Positions 49,019 to 58,194 of a DNA stretch of 64,000 bases are shown here, one piece after another. The notes under the pieces are model-generated. The model ran no database searches and was not told where the DNA came from. It was given only the letters and a program-made list of their open reading frames with translations. The position numbers and the translations under genes are program-made. How positions within the stretch are numbered: position 1 is the first letter of the stretch; every line of letters begins with the position of its first letter. Source of the DNA: Bacteroidota bacterium (GTDB lineage Bacteria; Bacteroidota; Bacteroidia; Chitinophagales; Chitinophagaceae). The stretch covers positions 62,001 through 126,000 of the forward strand of contig JADJZY010000005.1 of the NCBI GenBank assembly GCA_016715505.1. The letters are read 5' to 3'.

Positions 49019-50404
49019 GTGAAATACATCCAATCAATCATTCGATTTATTCTGCGTTCGCTGAAAGGTGATGAATATGATTATACCCAAGGAGATTTAC
49101 GTCAGGCGGTTTTGTTGTTGGCCATTCCAATGATTCTTGAATTAAGCCTCGAAAGCGTATTTGCGGTGGTGGATATGTTTTTTGTTGGAAAATTAGGGCC
49201 AAATGCCATTGCAGCAGTAGGCCTGACAGAAAGTTTAATCACGATTGTATATTCTGCCGCCATTGGTTTAAGCACCGCAGCCACGGCTATGGTGTCACGC
49301 CGCATTGGTGAAAAAAATCCCCTCGAAGCTTCTCTCGCAGGAACCCAAAGTGTGGTGGTTTCCTTGATTTTTACTTTTGGTTTAAGCATGGCCGGTTTGA
49401 TCTGGGCGCCGGATTTGTTGTTTTTGATGGGTGCAAGTGCGGAAGTCGTAGAACAAGGAAGCACCTTTACCCGTATCATGTTGGGGGGGAGTTCGGTCAT
49501 TGTTTTACTCTTTTTACTCAACGGTATTTTTAGAGGCGCCGGGAACGCGGCTATTGCGATGCGAAGTTTATGGCTCGCCAGTGGTTTAAATATTCTATTA
49601 TGCCCATTATTGATTTATGGATTTGATTTAGGGTTGAAAGGTGCAGCAATCGCAACAACGATTGGAAGAGGTGCAGGTGTCCTATATCAAGTTTATTTTT
49701 TATTTGTAAAGCCTGGAGTGATTCGTTTCAAACAGTCAGATTTCAGGCCACGAGCAATCATCATTCGGCAATTAATTGACATTGCCTGGCCGGCAACTTT
49801 TCAATTTATCATTGCATCGGCGAGTTGGATTGTTCTGGCAAAATTGGTAGCAGAAACAGGAGGAACGATAGCCTCTGCCGGATATCAGATTGCTATTCGA
49901 AATGTGGTATTTTTTATTTTACCTGCCTGGGGTTTGAGCAATGCGGCGGCCACTTTGGTGGGGCAACATTTAGGGGCCTCCAAACCTGAAAGGGCTGAGC
50001 AAAGTGTGATGTTGTGTGTGAAATACAATGTATTGTTTATGTCTTTTGTTACTTTGGTTTTTGTGTTTTTTCCCGGGCCTATCATTGCCTGGTACAGTAA
50101 GGATTTGGCTGTGATAGAAGTTGGCACACAGGCTTTAAGAACCATAGGCTATGGTTATATATTTTATGGAATCGGTATGGTGATGATACAGGGATTAAAC
50201 GGAGCGGGTGATACGAAAACGCCCACTATCATTCACTTTGTTTGTTTTTGGTTGTTTCAGATTCCGCTGGCATATTTTTTATCCCGACCCAATATGCTTG
50301 GCATTCAAGGAATCTTTTGGGCCATACCAATTGCCGAAACACTGATAGCAATTGTTGCTTACTTATTATTTCGTCAGGGAAAATGGAAGCAGGTTAAAGT
50401 ATAA
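49019..50404 (+). CDS. MATE family efflux transporter
   Basis: A 461-residue inner-membrane antiporter with twelve helices in two bundles. The GTG start gives MKYIQSIIRFILRSLKGDEYDYTQGDLRQAVLLLAIPMILELSLES. Further conserved parts are VDMFFVGKLGPNAIAAVGLTE, RIGEKNPLEA, FRGAGNAAIAM and, in the second half, QHLGASKPERAEQ and LNGAGDTKTPTIIHF. It probably extrudes organic cations with Na+ or H+ exchange. The substrate is not deducible. A strong hairpin follows the stop. Confidence 0.93.
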   Translation: MKYIQSIIRFILRSLKGDEYDYTQGDLRQAVLLLAIPMILELSLESVFAVVDMFFVGKLGPNAIAAVGLTESLITIVYSAAIGLSTAATAMVSRRIGEKNPLEASLAGTQSVVVSLIFTFGLSMAGLIWAPDLLFLMGASAEVVEQGSTFTRIMLGGSSVIVLLFLLNGIFRGAGNAAIAMRSLWLASGLNILLCPLLIYGFDLGLKGAAIATTIGRGAGVLYQVYFLFVKPGVIRFKQSDFRPRAIIIRQLIDIAWPATFQFIIASASWIVLAKLVAETGGTIASAGYQIAIRNVVFFILPAWGLSNAAATLVGQHLGASKPERAEQSVMLCVKYNVLFMSFVTLVFVFFPGPIIAWYSKDLAVIEVGTQALRTIGYGYIFYGIGMVMIQGLNGAGDTKTPTIIHFVCFWLFQIPLAYFLSRPNMLGIQGIFWAIPIAETLIAIVAYLLFRQGKWKQVKV

Positions 50405-50438
50405 ATGGTGCGGTATTTTATGTCACACCGCACCATTT
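50403..50438 (+). terminator. Strong hairpin after the MATE gene
   Basis: AAATGGTGCGGT and ACCGCACCATTT form a perfect 12-bp stem around a 12-base loop. It starts at the stop codon. The T tail is poor, so the termination role is inferred from position. Confidence 0.6.
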
Positions 50439-50578
50439 CGGGGAATTATACCGATTAAATGACAATTGTAGTTTATCGTCCCATTTCAACAGGGTTTCAA
50501 TGGTATACCACAATGATATCGGAATTGCATTTTTAGAATTCTAAAATACCTGTGACTCGTTTAGAATGACTCATTGGA

Positions 50579-50962
50579 CTAGAATACTTTAGAAAGAAAT
50601 TGGTAAAATTCCTTTTTCGTGGTGTAAAAATCACTACTGGTATCATGTAATAGATCAGCTAATTGTTCGTCTGTTTCTTTCATTTTTATATGAATGTAAT
50701 TAGGTTTCTCAGCGGCTTCATCGAGCAGTGATTGGTTTTTTAAATTCACATCGTGTAACATTTCATCAATGTGAATACCGAGAATACGGAATTTGTTTTC
50801 GAAATGTTCTACTTGTAACAAGACATCATGGCCTGTATTTTTTCCGGCAACTTCAGTGAGTCGATTTCGTAGAATCAGTAATTCGGCTTTAAAGAAGTCT
50901 AAATCGCGAATTGAATCCTGGCAGAGTAAGTGGTAATGGGAGAGTGAATCTTTCATATGCAT
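50579..50962 (-). CDS. Small helical cytoplasmic protein, function unknown
   Basis: A 127-residue protein, all helical by pattern: SLSHYHLLCQDSIRDLDFFKAELLILRNRLTEVA, VLLQVEHFENKFRILGIHIDEMLHDV and EKPNYIHIKMKETDEQLADLL. It has no signal peptide. It is divergent from the 128-residue gene at 51282 across a 317-base gap that holds an FNR/CRP-like dyad. The arrangement resembles small stress-response genes of this phylum, but that is inference. Confidence 0.6.
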   Translation of the reverse strand: MHMKDSLSHYHLLCQDSIRDLDFFKAELLILRNRLTEVAGKNTGHDVLLQVEHFENKFRILGIHIDEMLHDVNLKNQSLLDEAAEKPNYIHIKMKETDEQLADLLHDTSSDFYTTKKEFYQFLSKVF

Positions 50963-51167
50963 TTATTTTTTTTGTTTAAATTTTATAATTTTTTAACTGA
51001 GCTAACTTCTATTCTTTTGCCGATTTACTCCTTAAAATATTCGCTACTTGTATACAAAGAGTAAAGCGTTACTGCCTGATATTTGACACTGTTTCATTCT
51101 ATAGATGAAATATTCAAACTGCGGTAATTCCATACAAAGGTAGGGTATTGCTACTTGGCAGGCCTAC

Positions 51168-51179
51168 TGATTTCTGTCA
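51168..51179. promoter_or_regulatory. TGA-N6-TCA dyad in the divergent intergenic region
   Basis: TGATTTCTGTCA lies between two divergent small-protein genes (50962 and 51282). The half-sites resemble FNR/CRP family operators. The rest of the 317-base gap shows no gene. Confidence 0.3.
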
Positions 51180-51281
51180 TGTTTTGTGGCGCCGGATCGG
51201 TTTAATTTTGGAGTCTTATAGTTCAATGATGGCGAGGTCGTTTTATAACCTTTAACAACATTTATTTAAATAGCATAAAAT

Positions 51282-51668
51282 ATGAAATTTATTATCCGTT
51301 CTTCACAAAACATTCAGGAGGTTCAACAGGATTTTCGACAGATTTTTTCGCATTTGCGTCCCGAATTTTATCAACATCAACATGCTGATTTAGCGGGGAA
51401 TCCGAAAAAGGAGCAATACTTGCATCATGTTCAAATGCAGGAATTGGGTGTTCCTGCCGAAGGTTTGTCGTTGGAATTGGAGGAGAATATGCGTACTTCG
51501 GATTTCGAACAAATGATGGAATCATCTTTTGGTCTCCATGTACAAATATTTCGTTTGCAAAAAGGAACCTGGTTGCAAACCACATCCAGTGACCATTTAA
51601 GTTTGGGTGAACAAAACAAACGCGGTGTCGAAGCAGATACTTTTATGCCTGAGGACAACGAAGCTTAA
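51282..51668 (+). CDS. Small protein of unknown function
   Basis: A 128-residue hydrophilic protein starting MKFIIRSSQNIQEVQQDFRQIFSHLRPEFYQHQH. The first half is helical and charged, and the second has strands (FGLHVQIFRLQKGTWLQTTSSDHLSLGEQ) and an acidic tail. It has no signal peptide or membrane segment, and no family was recognised. It is transcribed divergently from the helical protein at 50579-50962 and may be coregulated with it. Confidence 0.55.
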   Translation: MKFIIRSSQNIQEVQQDFRQIFSHLRPEFYQHQHADLAGNPKKEQYLHHVQMQELGVPAEGLSLELEENMRTSDFEQMMESSFGLHVQIFRLQKGTWLQTTSSDHLSLGEQNKRGVEADTFMPEDNEA

Positions 51669-51738
51669 CAGGCTGGAATCCTTCTCCTTTAATCTGATTG
51701 ACAGTTACACTTTGAGTATACTTCGGATTAGATTGAGA

Positions 51739-54729
51739 TTATCGATAAAATACATTTACCAACGGTAGATCAAAATACAAACCTACTTCCAGACGAAGCG
51801 CATTGCGTTGAAGATTGCCGTCAAGGGTTCGTAAATTGGGTGTGAAACGCATCCCTGCGCCTACACATAGCGGCATCCCTTTGATTCCAATTAAGCTGGT
51901 TATGCCGGGTGAAAATACCTGACTCCATTTTGCTTTTACCGGCAAGCCTCCGTTATTATCATTGGTAATTCGATATGAAACTGCTGCTCCAATATCAATC
52001 ACACTCATCAGAATTGTGAGGTTATATCCTTTGAGTTTTTTGAATCGACCATGACGGTTAACAAATCCAAAATCGCCATCATGAAAATGCTCGGCCTTTT
52101 CTTTGAGTCGATCGCGTTTCCCCCAACTGAGCGACAAACCAATGGGGGCGGATAGTCCACCTACTGGTGAATAAACAATATCTCCCCGGGCATCTTTCAC
52201 AGCTTCAATTCCGCCATACGCTCCAACCATGGCATCAATGTGTATCGAGAATCGGCTGTGTCGTTTAATCTTATAAGAAGATGGGGGCAGTGAATAGGAT
52301 TCAACCACCTTAGAGAGATTTTGTGCGTTGCCACTTTGCATCACATCCGATAAAAAACTTAAAGCCGTGCGAATTCTTTTGTCATGGGTTTGCTGCCCCA
52401 TTCGTGATAAGTAGTTTTTAAAGATAGGAGATTCAAAAGAGAATAATTTTTGGCCTGCAAAGGATTTCCATTGATCAATAGCAATACCTGCATATTTATC
52501 TTTGAGCAAATCGTATTTATCCAATTCCATTTTCAGGGTATCTAATACGCCCAAGGTCTGCATCGAGTAGGCATGTGATTTTTTTAAACTATCATACAAA
52601 ATTTGAGAACGCAGAAGGAGCTTATTTAATTCGGTATGCCTGCTGGCATTATTTAAAATTTCATTGATCATCGTTTCCTTCAGAAGTACTTTCAGCATGG
52701 AAACCTGTTCGTCGTTTTTTATTTTTTTAAACATCCATTCCAGCAATTGATTCGGATCTTGTTGTATGGCCAATTCACTTTCGCGACCTTTTAATTTCAG
52801 CGCATCTTTAATCTGAATGTAATTGGCGGCCATCATGGCAGGATAGCGGAAATTAGAAATCTGCTCGTAATAGGAGTCAAGCCGGTTAAACAAGCTTTGT
52901 ATGGTATCCTGTATTTTTTCTTCTTTTTGTCTCAATGCAACCCTGAAGGACTGATTGGTCAAAACGTCCATCATCCCAACATGTTTGTCGAGTTCCAGTA
53001 GACTAAATACTTTCAAAACCTGATCGACTACCGATGCGTAATTTTTTTGTTCTATACCGCTATACAAACAAAATACACTTCTGGTGAATTGAATACCCTT
53101 TGTGATATTTTTGTTGACATGAATAAAATTTGAATCCAATACAGCTTCCATTAAATCATTTTGAAATTTCCAGAATCCACTCAATCCATCTTTACCTGCT
53201 TCCTGATCATCTGTTCGCTGCGCGATAGTTTTTTCAAACTGATTGAGTTGAACGAGTATACGCGTCATCCAATTTCGGAAAGGGTAAATCTTTTTGACAA
53301 AATAATTCTCATCCCAAATTTCGCGACCTCTCCATTCCTGTGCGAAAATTTCGTTGAAAAGATCACCATAACGAACATCCAACAAGATATACATCCATTC
53401 CAGTTGTTCTTTATTGAGCGATTGGAGTTTTTCGGCTGTAATCCAGTAGCGATTGGTTTGTCTTTCGGCATGTTCGAATAATTCATGATTCACGATATAC
53501 ATCCATGCATTTGCATTTCGAAGTACAGGTGTTTCGAGGGGCTCTTCATACAAATAATTAACGGCTTCAATGAAGGAATAATGTTGCTGAACAAGTTGAC
53601 CAATACGTATGCCATCTTTGAGGTAAAGGCCAGTTGATTGGTAACGGGGAGGTAAACATTTTGGCAAGTTTTCGGGGATTCGAATAAAATCTTCCGAAAG
53701 CGCGATTTGCCAGGATGTTCCAAAATTGGGGCGCATAAAGGCTTCGCGGTTGTTGAGTAAATTTAAGGTAGCGGGGAAGAGTTGATTCACCAGTGACTGA
53801 TCGCGCATATACACGGTTAACTTTTCGATGAAGCTGATGGCCACTTCTTGTTTTACTCTTTTAGCGAGATAAATGGCCAATGCATCAATCATTTCGGATT
53901 GACTGGGTAATTTAAAGGAAGCTGGTGGCGCTGAAGTAATCAAATCAGAACGAAGGCGTTCGCTGTTGATACGCATCGTTTCCGCTTTATCGCGAAAATC
54001 ACTCATTACCGTTAGTTCTTTTTCGTAATCCATGGCCGGGAAAAAGGCATCAAAAATTTGTTTGTTTCTAAACATTTCTGCAAGTCGACTACGTTGAATA
54101 TCCAATTCTTCAATCTCCTGATCCAGTATAACTGCATTTGAATCGGCCATTAAATTCCAAATAAATTTGTTGCTATTTTGACGAAAAGTTTCGGGGTCTT
54201 CCAGGATCATTAAAGTGTCTCTAATCTGTTGAGATTGTGCATGTCGATACAAGGCATCAATCTGATATTTTCTGAATTGTGCCGGGATTTGATTGGGAGG
54301 TCCTGATTCGTTTTTTAACCCATTTTCTAGGGCCTCTTGAAGTTGATTACGTTCCTTAACAGTTGTGAGTACTTCGTAATAATGTTTGACGGCATCCCGA
54401 AAGAGTTCAATATCCTGAGATCCCTGATTCAAACTATTGACCTTTTCCATCATTTCCGACTCGTTTTTCAGCAATTTGAAAAAGTTTCTGAGTCGAAACG
54501 ATTCATTGCTGTCTTTGAGTTGTTTGATATGATCGGGATATTTACGACTCAATTTTGCCCATGGGAAGGCCTGGTCCGCTTTTTGATAGCACAAGAGTAT
54601 TTCGATAATTTCGTCGGTTTTGTTCGATTTTAGCAGGCTGCATATTTTTTGTGCATCCCAAAAAGCATTTTGCGAAGAAGCGCCGAACCCGCTAATCATC
54701 AAACACAGGCTGAATAGAATTTTTTTCAT
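51739..54729 (-). CDS. Very large secreted protein of unknown function (about 996 residues)
   Basis: The start at 54729 gives MKKILFSLCLMISGFGASSQ. An earlier in-frame ATG at 54747 adds six residues. About 800 residues are predominantly helical, with many Lys, Glu and Gln and no Cys-rich or catalytic motif. The last 200 residues look like a beta-barrel or porin-like end (FSIHIDAMVGAYGGIEAV, GLSAPIGLSLSWGKRDR, YNLTILMSVIDIGAAVSYRI, LRLEVGLYFDLPLVNVFYR, ending in an aromatic residue). It may be an outer-membrane-anchored protein with a helical periplasmic or surface part. It is unbroken over 3 kb. Confidence 0.65.
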   Translation of the reverse strand: MKKILFSLCLMISGFGASSQNAFWDAQKICSLLKSNKTDEIIEILLCYQKADQAFPWAKLSRKYPDHIKQLKDSNESFRLRNFFKLLKNESEMMEKVNSLNQGSQDIELFRDAVKHYYEVLTTVKERNQLQEALENGLKNESGPPNQIPAQFRKYQIDALYRHAQSQQIRDTLMILEDPETFRQNSNKFIWNLMADSNAVILDQEIEELDIQRSRLAEMFRNKQIFDAFFPAMDYEKELTVMSDFRDKAETMRINSERLRSDLITSAPPASFKLPSQSEMIDALAIYLAKRVKQEVAISFIEKLTVYMRDQSLVNQLFPATLNLLNNREAFMRPNFGTSWQIALSEDFIRIPENLPKCLPPRYQSTGLYLKDGIRIGQLVQQHYSFIEAVNYLYEEPLETPVLRNANAWMYIVNHELFEHAERQTNRYWITAEKLQSLNKEQLEWMYILLDVRYGDLFNEIFAQEWRGREIWDENYFVKKIYPFRNWMTRILVQLNQFEKTIAQRTDDQEAGKDGLSGFWKFQNDLMEAVLDSNFIHVNKNITKGIQFTRSVFCLYSGIEQKNYASVVDQVLKVFSLLELDKHVGMMDVLTNQSFRVALRQKEEKIQDTIQSLFNRLDSYYEQISNFRYPAMMAANYIQIKDALKLKGRESELAIQQDPNQLLEWMFKKIKNDEQVSMLKVLLKETMINEILNNASRHTELNKLLLRSQILYDSLKKSHAYSMQTLGVLDTLKMELDKYDLLKDKYAGIAIDQWKSFAGQKLFSFESPIFKNYLSRMGQQTHDKRIRTALSFLSDVMQSGNAQNLSKVVESYSLPPSSYKIKRHSRFSIHIDAMVGAYGGIEAVKDARGDIVYSPVGGLSAPIGLSLSWGKRDRLKEKAEHFHDGDFGFVNRHGRFKKLKGYNLTILMSVIDIGAAVSYRITNDNNGGLPVKAKWSQVFSPGITSLIGIKGMPLCVGAGMRFTPNLRTLDGNLQRNALRLEVGLYFDLPLVNVFYR

Positions 54730-54985
54730 TCCAATTTGGTTTAGCACAAAATACTATTTCTTTGAAATATTGAAGGAAATATTTGATTTGCGTTGCCTCA
54801 ATTTTGAAGGGAGGGTAGAAGCGAACCAATAAGCTGTTCTCGTCATCAAAATGCTATGCCTTTTAAATGGATAGTCCATCATCTCAATGAACAAAGGGAA
54901 ATGGAATGGGAGCTTCATTCGTTTAAATGACGATAGCTGGATTTTATACTACACTGTAATCTTAATTTGTTCGAAAATTATTAAA

Positions 54986-55913
54986 ATGCAACAAGTAAAA
55001 AACCAATTAGGAACAATTGAATTAAACGACGAAGCAAAAATGCTTTATTGGAAGTAGAAAAACGGATGACCGTCAGGAATTACGCCAAAGCATCGATAAG
55101 TAACTATTGCCGGGAACTCAAATTTTTATTTGCTTATTATCAGGATGTATCACCTTATCTGATTACCGATCAAATGATTATCACCTATTTACATTTCATC
55201 ATTCGTGAACATGGCGTGGGGCGTGTAAAATGTCGTATGGTGGCTCATGCATGCAGTTATTATTTCAAACATATTTTGCAATGCCCCTATTATACACCCA
55301 AACATATTTATCCGCGCAAAAAATTCACCTTGCCGGATGTATTCCGAATATCAGAAATAAAATATCTATTAAAATCATGCCAAAATGTTCGCGAAAAATG
55401 TATGGTGGCTTTGTTATATGGAACTGGCGTGCGATGTAGTGAATTTCTTCACTTGAAAATAAGGGATATTGATTTGGAAAAAAATCGTATTCTGGTTCGT
55501 CATGGCAAAGGAGGGCGAGATCGATTTGTGGTTTTTCCGCAGTCATTGGCAGAACTTCTTCAGGTTTATCTCGAAAAATATGAACCTGTCAAATATGTTT
55601 TTGAAGGTAAGGATGCCGGGAAGCCGATGTCGAATACTTCTCTTCGGCTTATATTACGTAAGTTGAGTCAGGAAAGGTATTCGGAATCCGGGTAGCACCC
55701 AAAGTTTTCAGACATAGTTTTGCTACGCATTTATTGGAACAAGGCTGCAGTTTGTTGGCAATTAAACAAATGATGGGGCATCGTTTACTACGAACTACCA
55801 TGGTCTATTTGCATTTGCGTACAGAGTATAAACACAAAATGATTTCACCATTAGACCATGAGGATTTTTCGCATTCACTGCGGTATGGGATGAAAAAGTA
55901 TTTACCTTCGTAG
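54986..55913 (+). CDS. Tyrosine-type recombinase/integrase (two suspected frameshifts)
   Basis: The N-terminal part (QQVKNQLGTIELNDE) reaches a SAM-like core-binding domain (YAKASISNYCRELKFLFAYY, ITYLHFIIREHGVGRVKCRMVAHACSYYF) after a frame change near 55035. The catalytic domain has VALLYGTGVRCSEFLHL (Arg), RHGKGGRDRFVVFP (Lys region) and, after a second frame change near 55676, VFRHSFATHLLEQG, MGHRLLRTT and the Tyr in TTMVYLHL. Length is about 309 residues. Att sites and cargo genes are not evident. The frame is also open upstream to ATG 54887, so the start is uncertain. The next gene starts 1 base after the stop. Confidence 0.85.
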
Positions 55914-55914
55914 C

Positions 55915-56319
55915 ATGAATATTCGTCAGAATGCAGGCTTGATTTTGATGCTCCTTTTCGCTTTTGCAGCTTGTAATCGCAAAGAAAGTTGTGTAGGAAG
56001 TATTTGCACCGCAGATTATAAAATGATTCTCGTTGCAATGGTGGATTCGAATGGAAATCCTTTTGTGCCTGAGAAGGTAGAAACCTATGATGCATCTCAA
56101 ACTTTACTCAATGTTCAAACAGATCCAAGCATCAGCGGACAAAATTTATATACGGTAGCGGATGATAGTGATTTAGGTTTTTTTGAAGTGGATCAGAACG
56201 AAGTGGTGACGATGAAAATTTATCAGTCGGGAGCCGTTGTTCATCAAGCCCAATTTGAAATCAGCAGGGATTGTTGCCATGTCCAAAAAGTAAGTGGATT
56301 AGATACCTTGGTCCTCTAA
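55915..56319 (+). CDS. Small lipoprotein of unknown function
   Basis: A 134-residue protein with a lipoprotein signal (MNIRQNAGLILMLLFAFAAC, lipobox AFAAC) and then five further Cys residues (ESCVGSICTADYK ... SRDCCHV), which suggest disulfides. A single beta-sandwich-like domain follows (MILVAMVDSNGNPFVPEKVETYDA ... VVTMKIYQSGAVVHQAQFEI). Its ATG is 1 base after the integrase stop, probably by chance. It converges with the LytTR regulator gene. Confidence 0.65.
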   Translation: MNIRQNAGLILMLLFAFAACNRKESCVGSICTADYKMILVAMVDSNGNPFVPEKVETYDASQTLLNVQTDPSISGQNLYTVADDSDLGFFEVDQNEVVTMKIYQSGAVVHQAQFEISRDCCHVQKVSGLDTLVL

Positions 56320-56338
56320 TTTTTTGATTTCTATAGAA

Positions 56339-57094
56339 TTACTGATCAAGCCATCGCTTAAAATCATTGACTCGTTCCCTACTGACAATAGCAAAATCAC
56401 CTTCGAGTTGCGGTATTTGTAATGACAATCGGCCATTCAGGTATGGACTTATTTTTTTGATTGATTGAATATGCACCAGGGTTTTACGATTGATTCGAAA
56501 AAATGTCAGCGGTGATAATAGATTTTCTAATTGATCGAGTGTGTAGTCTACCGGAAATTTTTTTCCATCGTTTCGTAAAAGAAATGAAAGGCTATCGCGG
56601 GTCATAAAAGCCATGATGTCTTCAACCGGAATGCTCTCGATGTTTTGACCGACGCGAACCATAAATCTTGATTTGTAGTTGCGTGTTAAGTGTTGTAATA
56701 CCTCCTTGATTTTCGCATCGGATCCTAGTTGTTCCTGGCCGTGATACTTTTCAAATTTATTGAGGGTTTCCTGTAATTCATGAATGCCAATGGGCTTCAA
56801 GAGGTAGTCGAGGCTATTGACCTTAAAGGCCCGTATCGCATAATCGTCATAGGCCGTGGTGAAAACTACAGGGGTTTCGATATTCGTTTCCACAAAGATT
56901 TCAAAACTGATGCCATCTGCCAAATGAATGTCCATAAAGATGAGATCAAGTTCCGGATTCTGTTTCAAAAACGCGACACTTTCGGCGACCGAATCGCTGC
57001 ACTTGATGATTTGTATATCGGCCCGAATTTTTTCGAGTAAATGGATCAGGTGTTCAGCCGATAACTTTTCATCTTCAATAATCATCACTTTCAT
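56339..57094 (-). CDS. LytTR-family response regulator
   Basis: A 251-residue regulator. The receiver MKVMIIEDEKLSAEHLIHLL has the phospho-acceptor in LDLIFMDIHLADGISFE and the Lys in SLDYLLKPIG. The C-terminal LytTR DNA-binding domain contains FMVRVGQNIESIPVEDIMAF and LTFFRINRKTLVHIQSIKKI. It is translated after the sensor kinase gene with a 4-base ATGA overlap, so the pair is coupled. The target may be the adjacent TonB-type receptor, by position only. Confidence 0.92.
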   Translation of the reverse strand: MKVMIIEDEKLSAEHLIHLLEKIRADIQIIKCSDSVAESVAFLKQNPELDLIFMDIHLADGISFEIFVETNIETPVVFTTAYDDYAIRAFKVNSLDYLLKPIGIHELQETLNKFEKYHGQEQLGSDAKIKEVLQHLTRNYKSRFMVRVGQNIESIPVEDIMAFMTRDSLSFLLRNDGKKFPVDYTLDQLENLLSPLTFFRINRKTLVHIQSIKKISPYLNGRLSLQIPQLEGDFAIVSRERVNDFKRWLDQ

Positions 57095-58131
57095 GATCGT
57101 GTATTCGTGGTTGATTGATTGATTTGTAAAAGAGGTAATTGTACCATAAAAATTTGACCATCGTTTTTAATCAATACTTTTTCGTTGGAAAAAAAGGAAA
57201 AGCGTGATTGTATATTTTGAAGCCCGGTTCCTGTTCCTTTTTGGGTATTCATTCTGGGCCTGACGGGGTTAGAAATTTGAATGGCATTCTCCATGCTTTC
57301 GATGCGAATATACAGGGGGTGTGCCGCCGAAAGTTCGTTGTGCTGAATGGCATTCTCCACTATAATTTGTAAACACATGGGTGGCAGGTAGCAAAAAAGA
57401 TCTTGTTTGTTGATGTGGACTTCAAAGCTCAAACTGCCTTCGAATCGAATAGACAATAAATGATTGTATGCATTTAAAAATTCCAATTCCTCCTGAAGGG
57501 TAATCAATTCTTCTTTGCGGCTATCAAGGGCGTACCGATATACGTTAGACATCTGTTTGATAAAATCTACGGCCTTGTCAGCATCTTTATACACCAGTGA
57601 GGACAGCACACTTAAATTATTAAAAAGAAAGTGAGGATTAATTTGTTCTTTTAAATTGCGGAGCTCTGCTTGTGCATGTTGGGCTTTGTATTTTTCAACT
57701 TCGATGAGGGAAGATTTCCAGCCCCGAAAAAATTGAGTGCTTATTTCAATCGTCAGCAAAAGTGCTGAAACCACCATGCCTAAAGTGAAAGAGTTCCACA
57801 TTAATTTTTGATGTCCCAATTGATCACAACAAATTATGGCATCATAACCCATGATGAGTAAAAACAAAGTAATACCTGTGTAAATGAGTGCAATCAGAAA
57901 TTGAAGAACAACTCGTTTAAATGGGAACTGAACCCAGGGTAATTTTTTATTCAGCCAATGGTCAATTTGTAAATTGCCTTCCCAAACAATGATGGTGATT
58001 AAAATCGTAGCAAAAAAATTGTAAATTGCAGGATGTTTTTGAGGGATGGAATAAACCATTTCCTTCATCAGAAAAGTTAGAAAAAATCCAACGATTCCCA
58101 TGTAAAACCATCTGTATTTATTTAATCGCAA
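57091..58131 (-). CDS. LytS/YehU-type sensor histidine kinase
   Basis: A 346-residue inner-membrane kinase with four N-terminal helices (WFYMGIVGFFLTFLMKEMVY, IYNFFATILITIIVWEG, VVLQFLIALIYTGITLFLLIMGYDA, FTLGMVVSALLLTIEISTQFF). A helical linker follows, then the His_kinase domain (LRNLKEQINPHFLFNNLSVLSSLV). The ATP-binding part has CLQIIVENAIQHNEL and the glycine-rich end GTGLQNIQSRF. It overlaps the LytTR gene by 4 bases. The sensed signal is unknown. Confidence 0.92.
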   Translation of the reverse strand: MRLNKYRWFYMGIVGFFLTFLMKEMVYSIPQKHPAIYNFFATILITIIVWEGNLQIDHWLNKKLPWVQFPFKRVVLQFLIALIYTGITLFLLIMGYDAIICCDQLGHQKLMWNSFTLGMVVSALLLTIEISTQFFRGWKSSLIEVEKYKAQHAQAELRNLKEQINPHFLFNNLSVLSSLVYKDADKAVDFIKQMSNVYRYALDSRKEELITLQEELEFLNAYNHLLSIRFEGSLSFEVHINKQDLFCYLPPMCLQIIVENAIQHNELSAAHPLYIRIESMENAIQISNPVRPRMNTQKGTGTGLQNIQSRFSFFSNEKVLIKNDGQIFMVQLPLLQINQSTTNTRS

Positions 58132-58194
58132 GGTTCAAATTTAATCTTTCGAGTGAGAAATGCCGGGTAAAATTAGTTAGGAATACAAAAGGTC

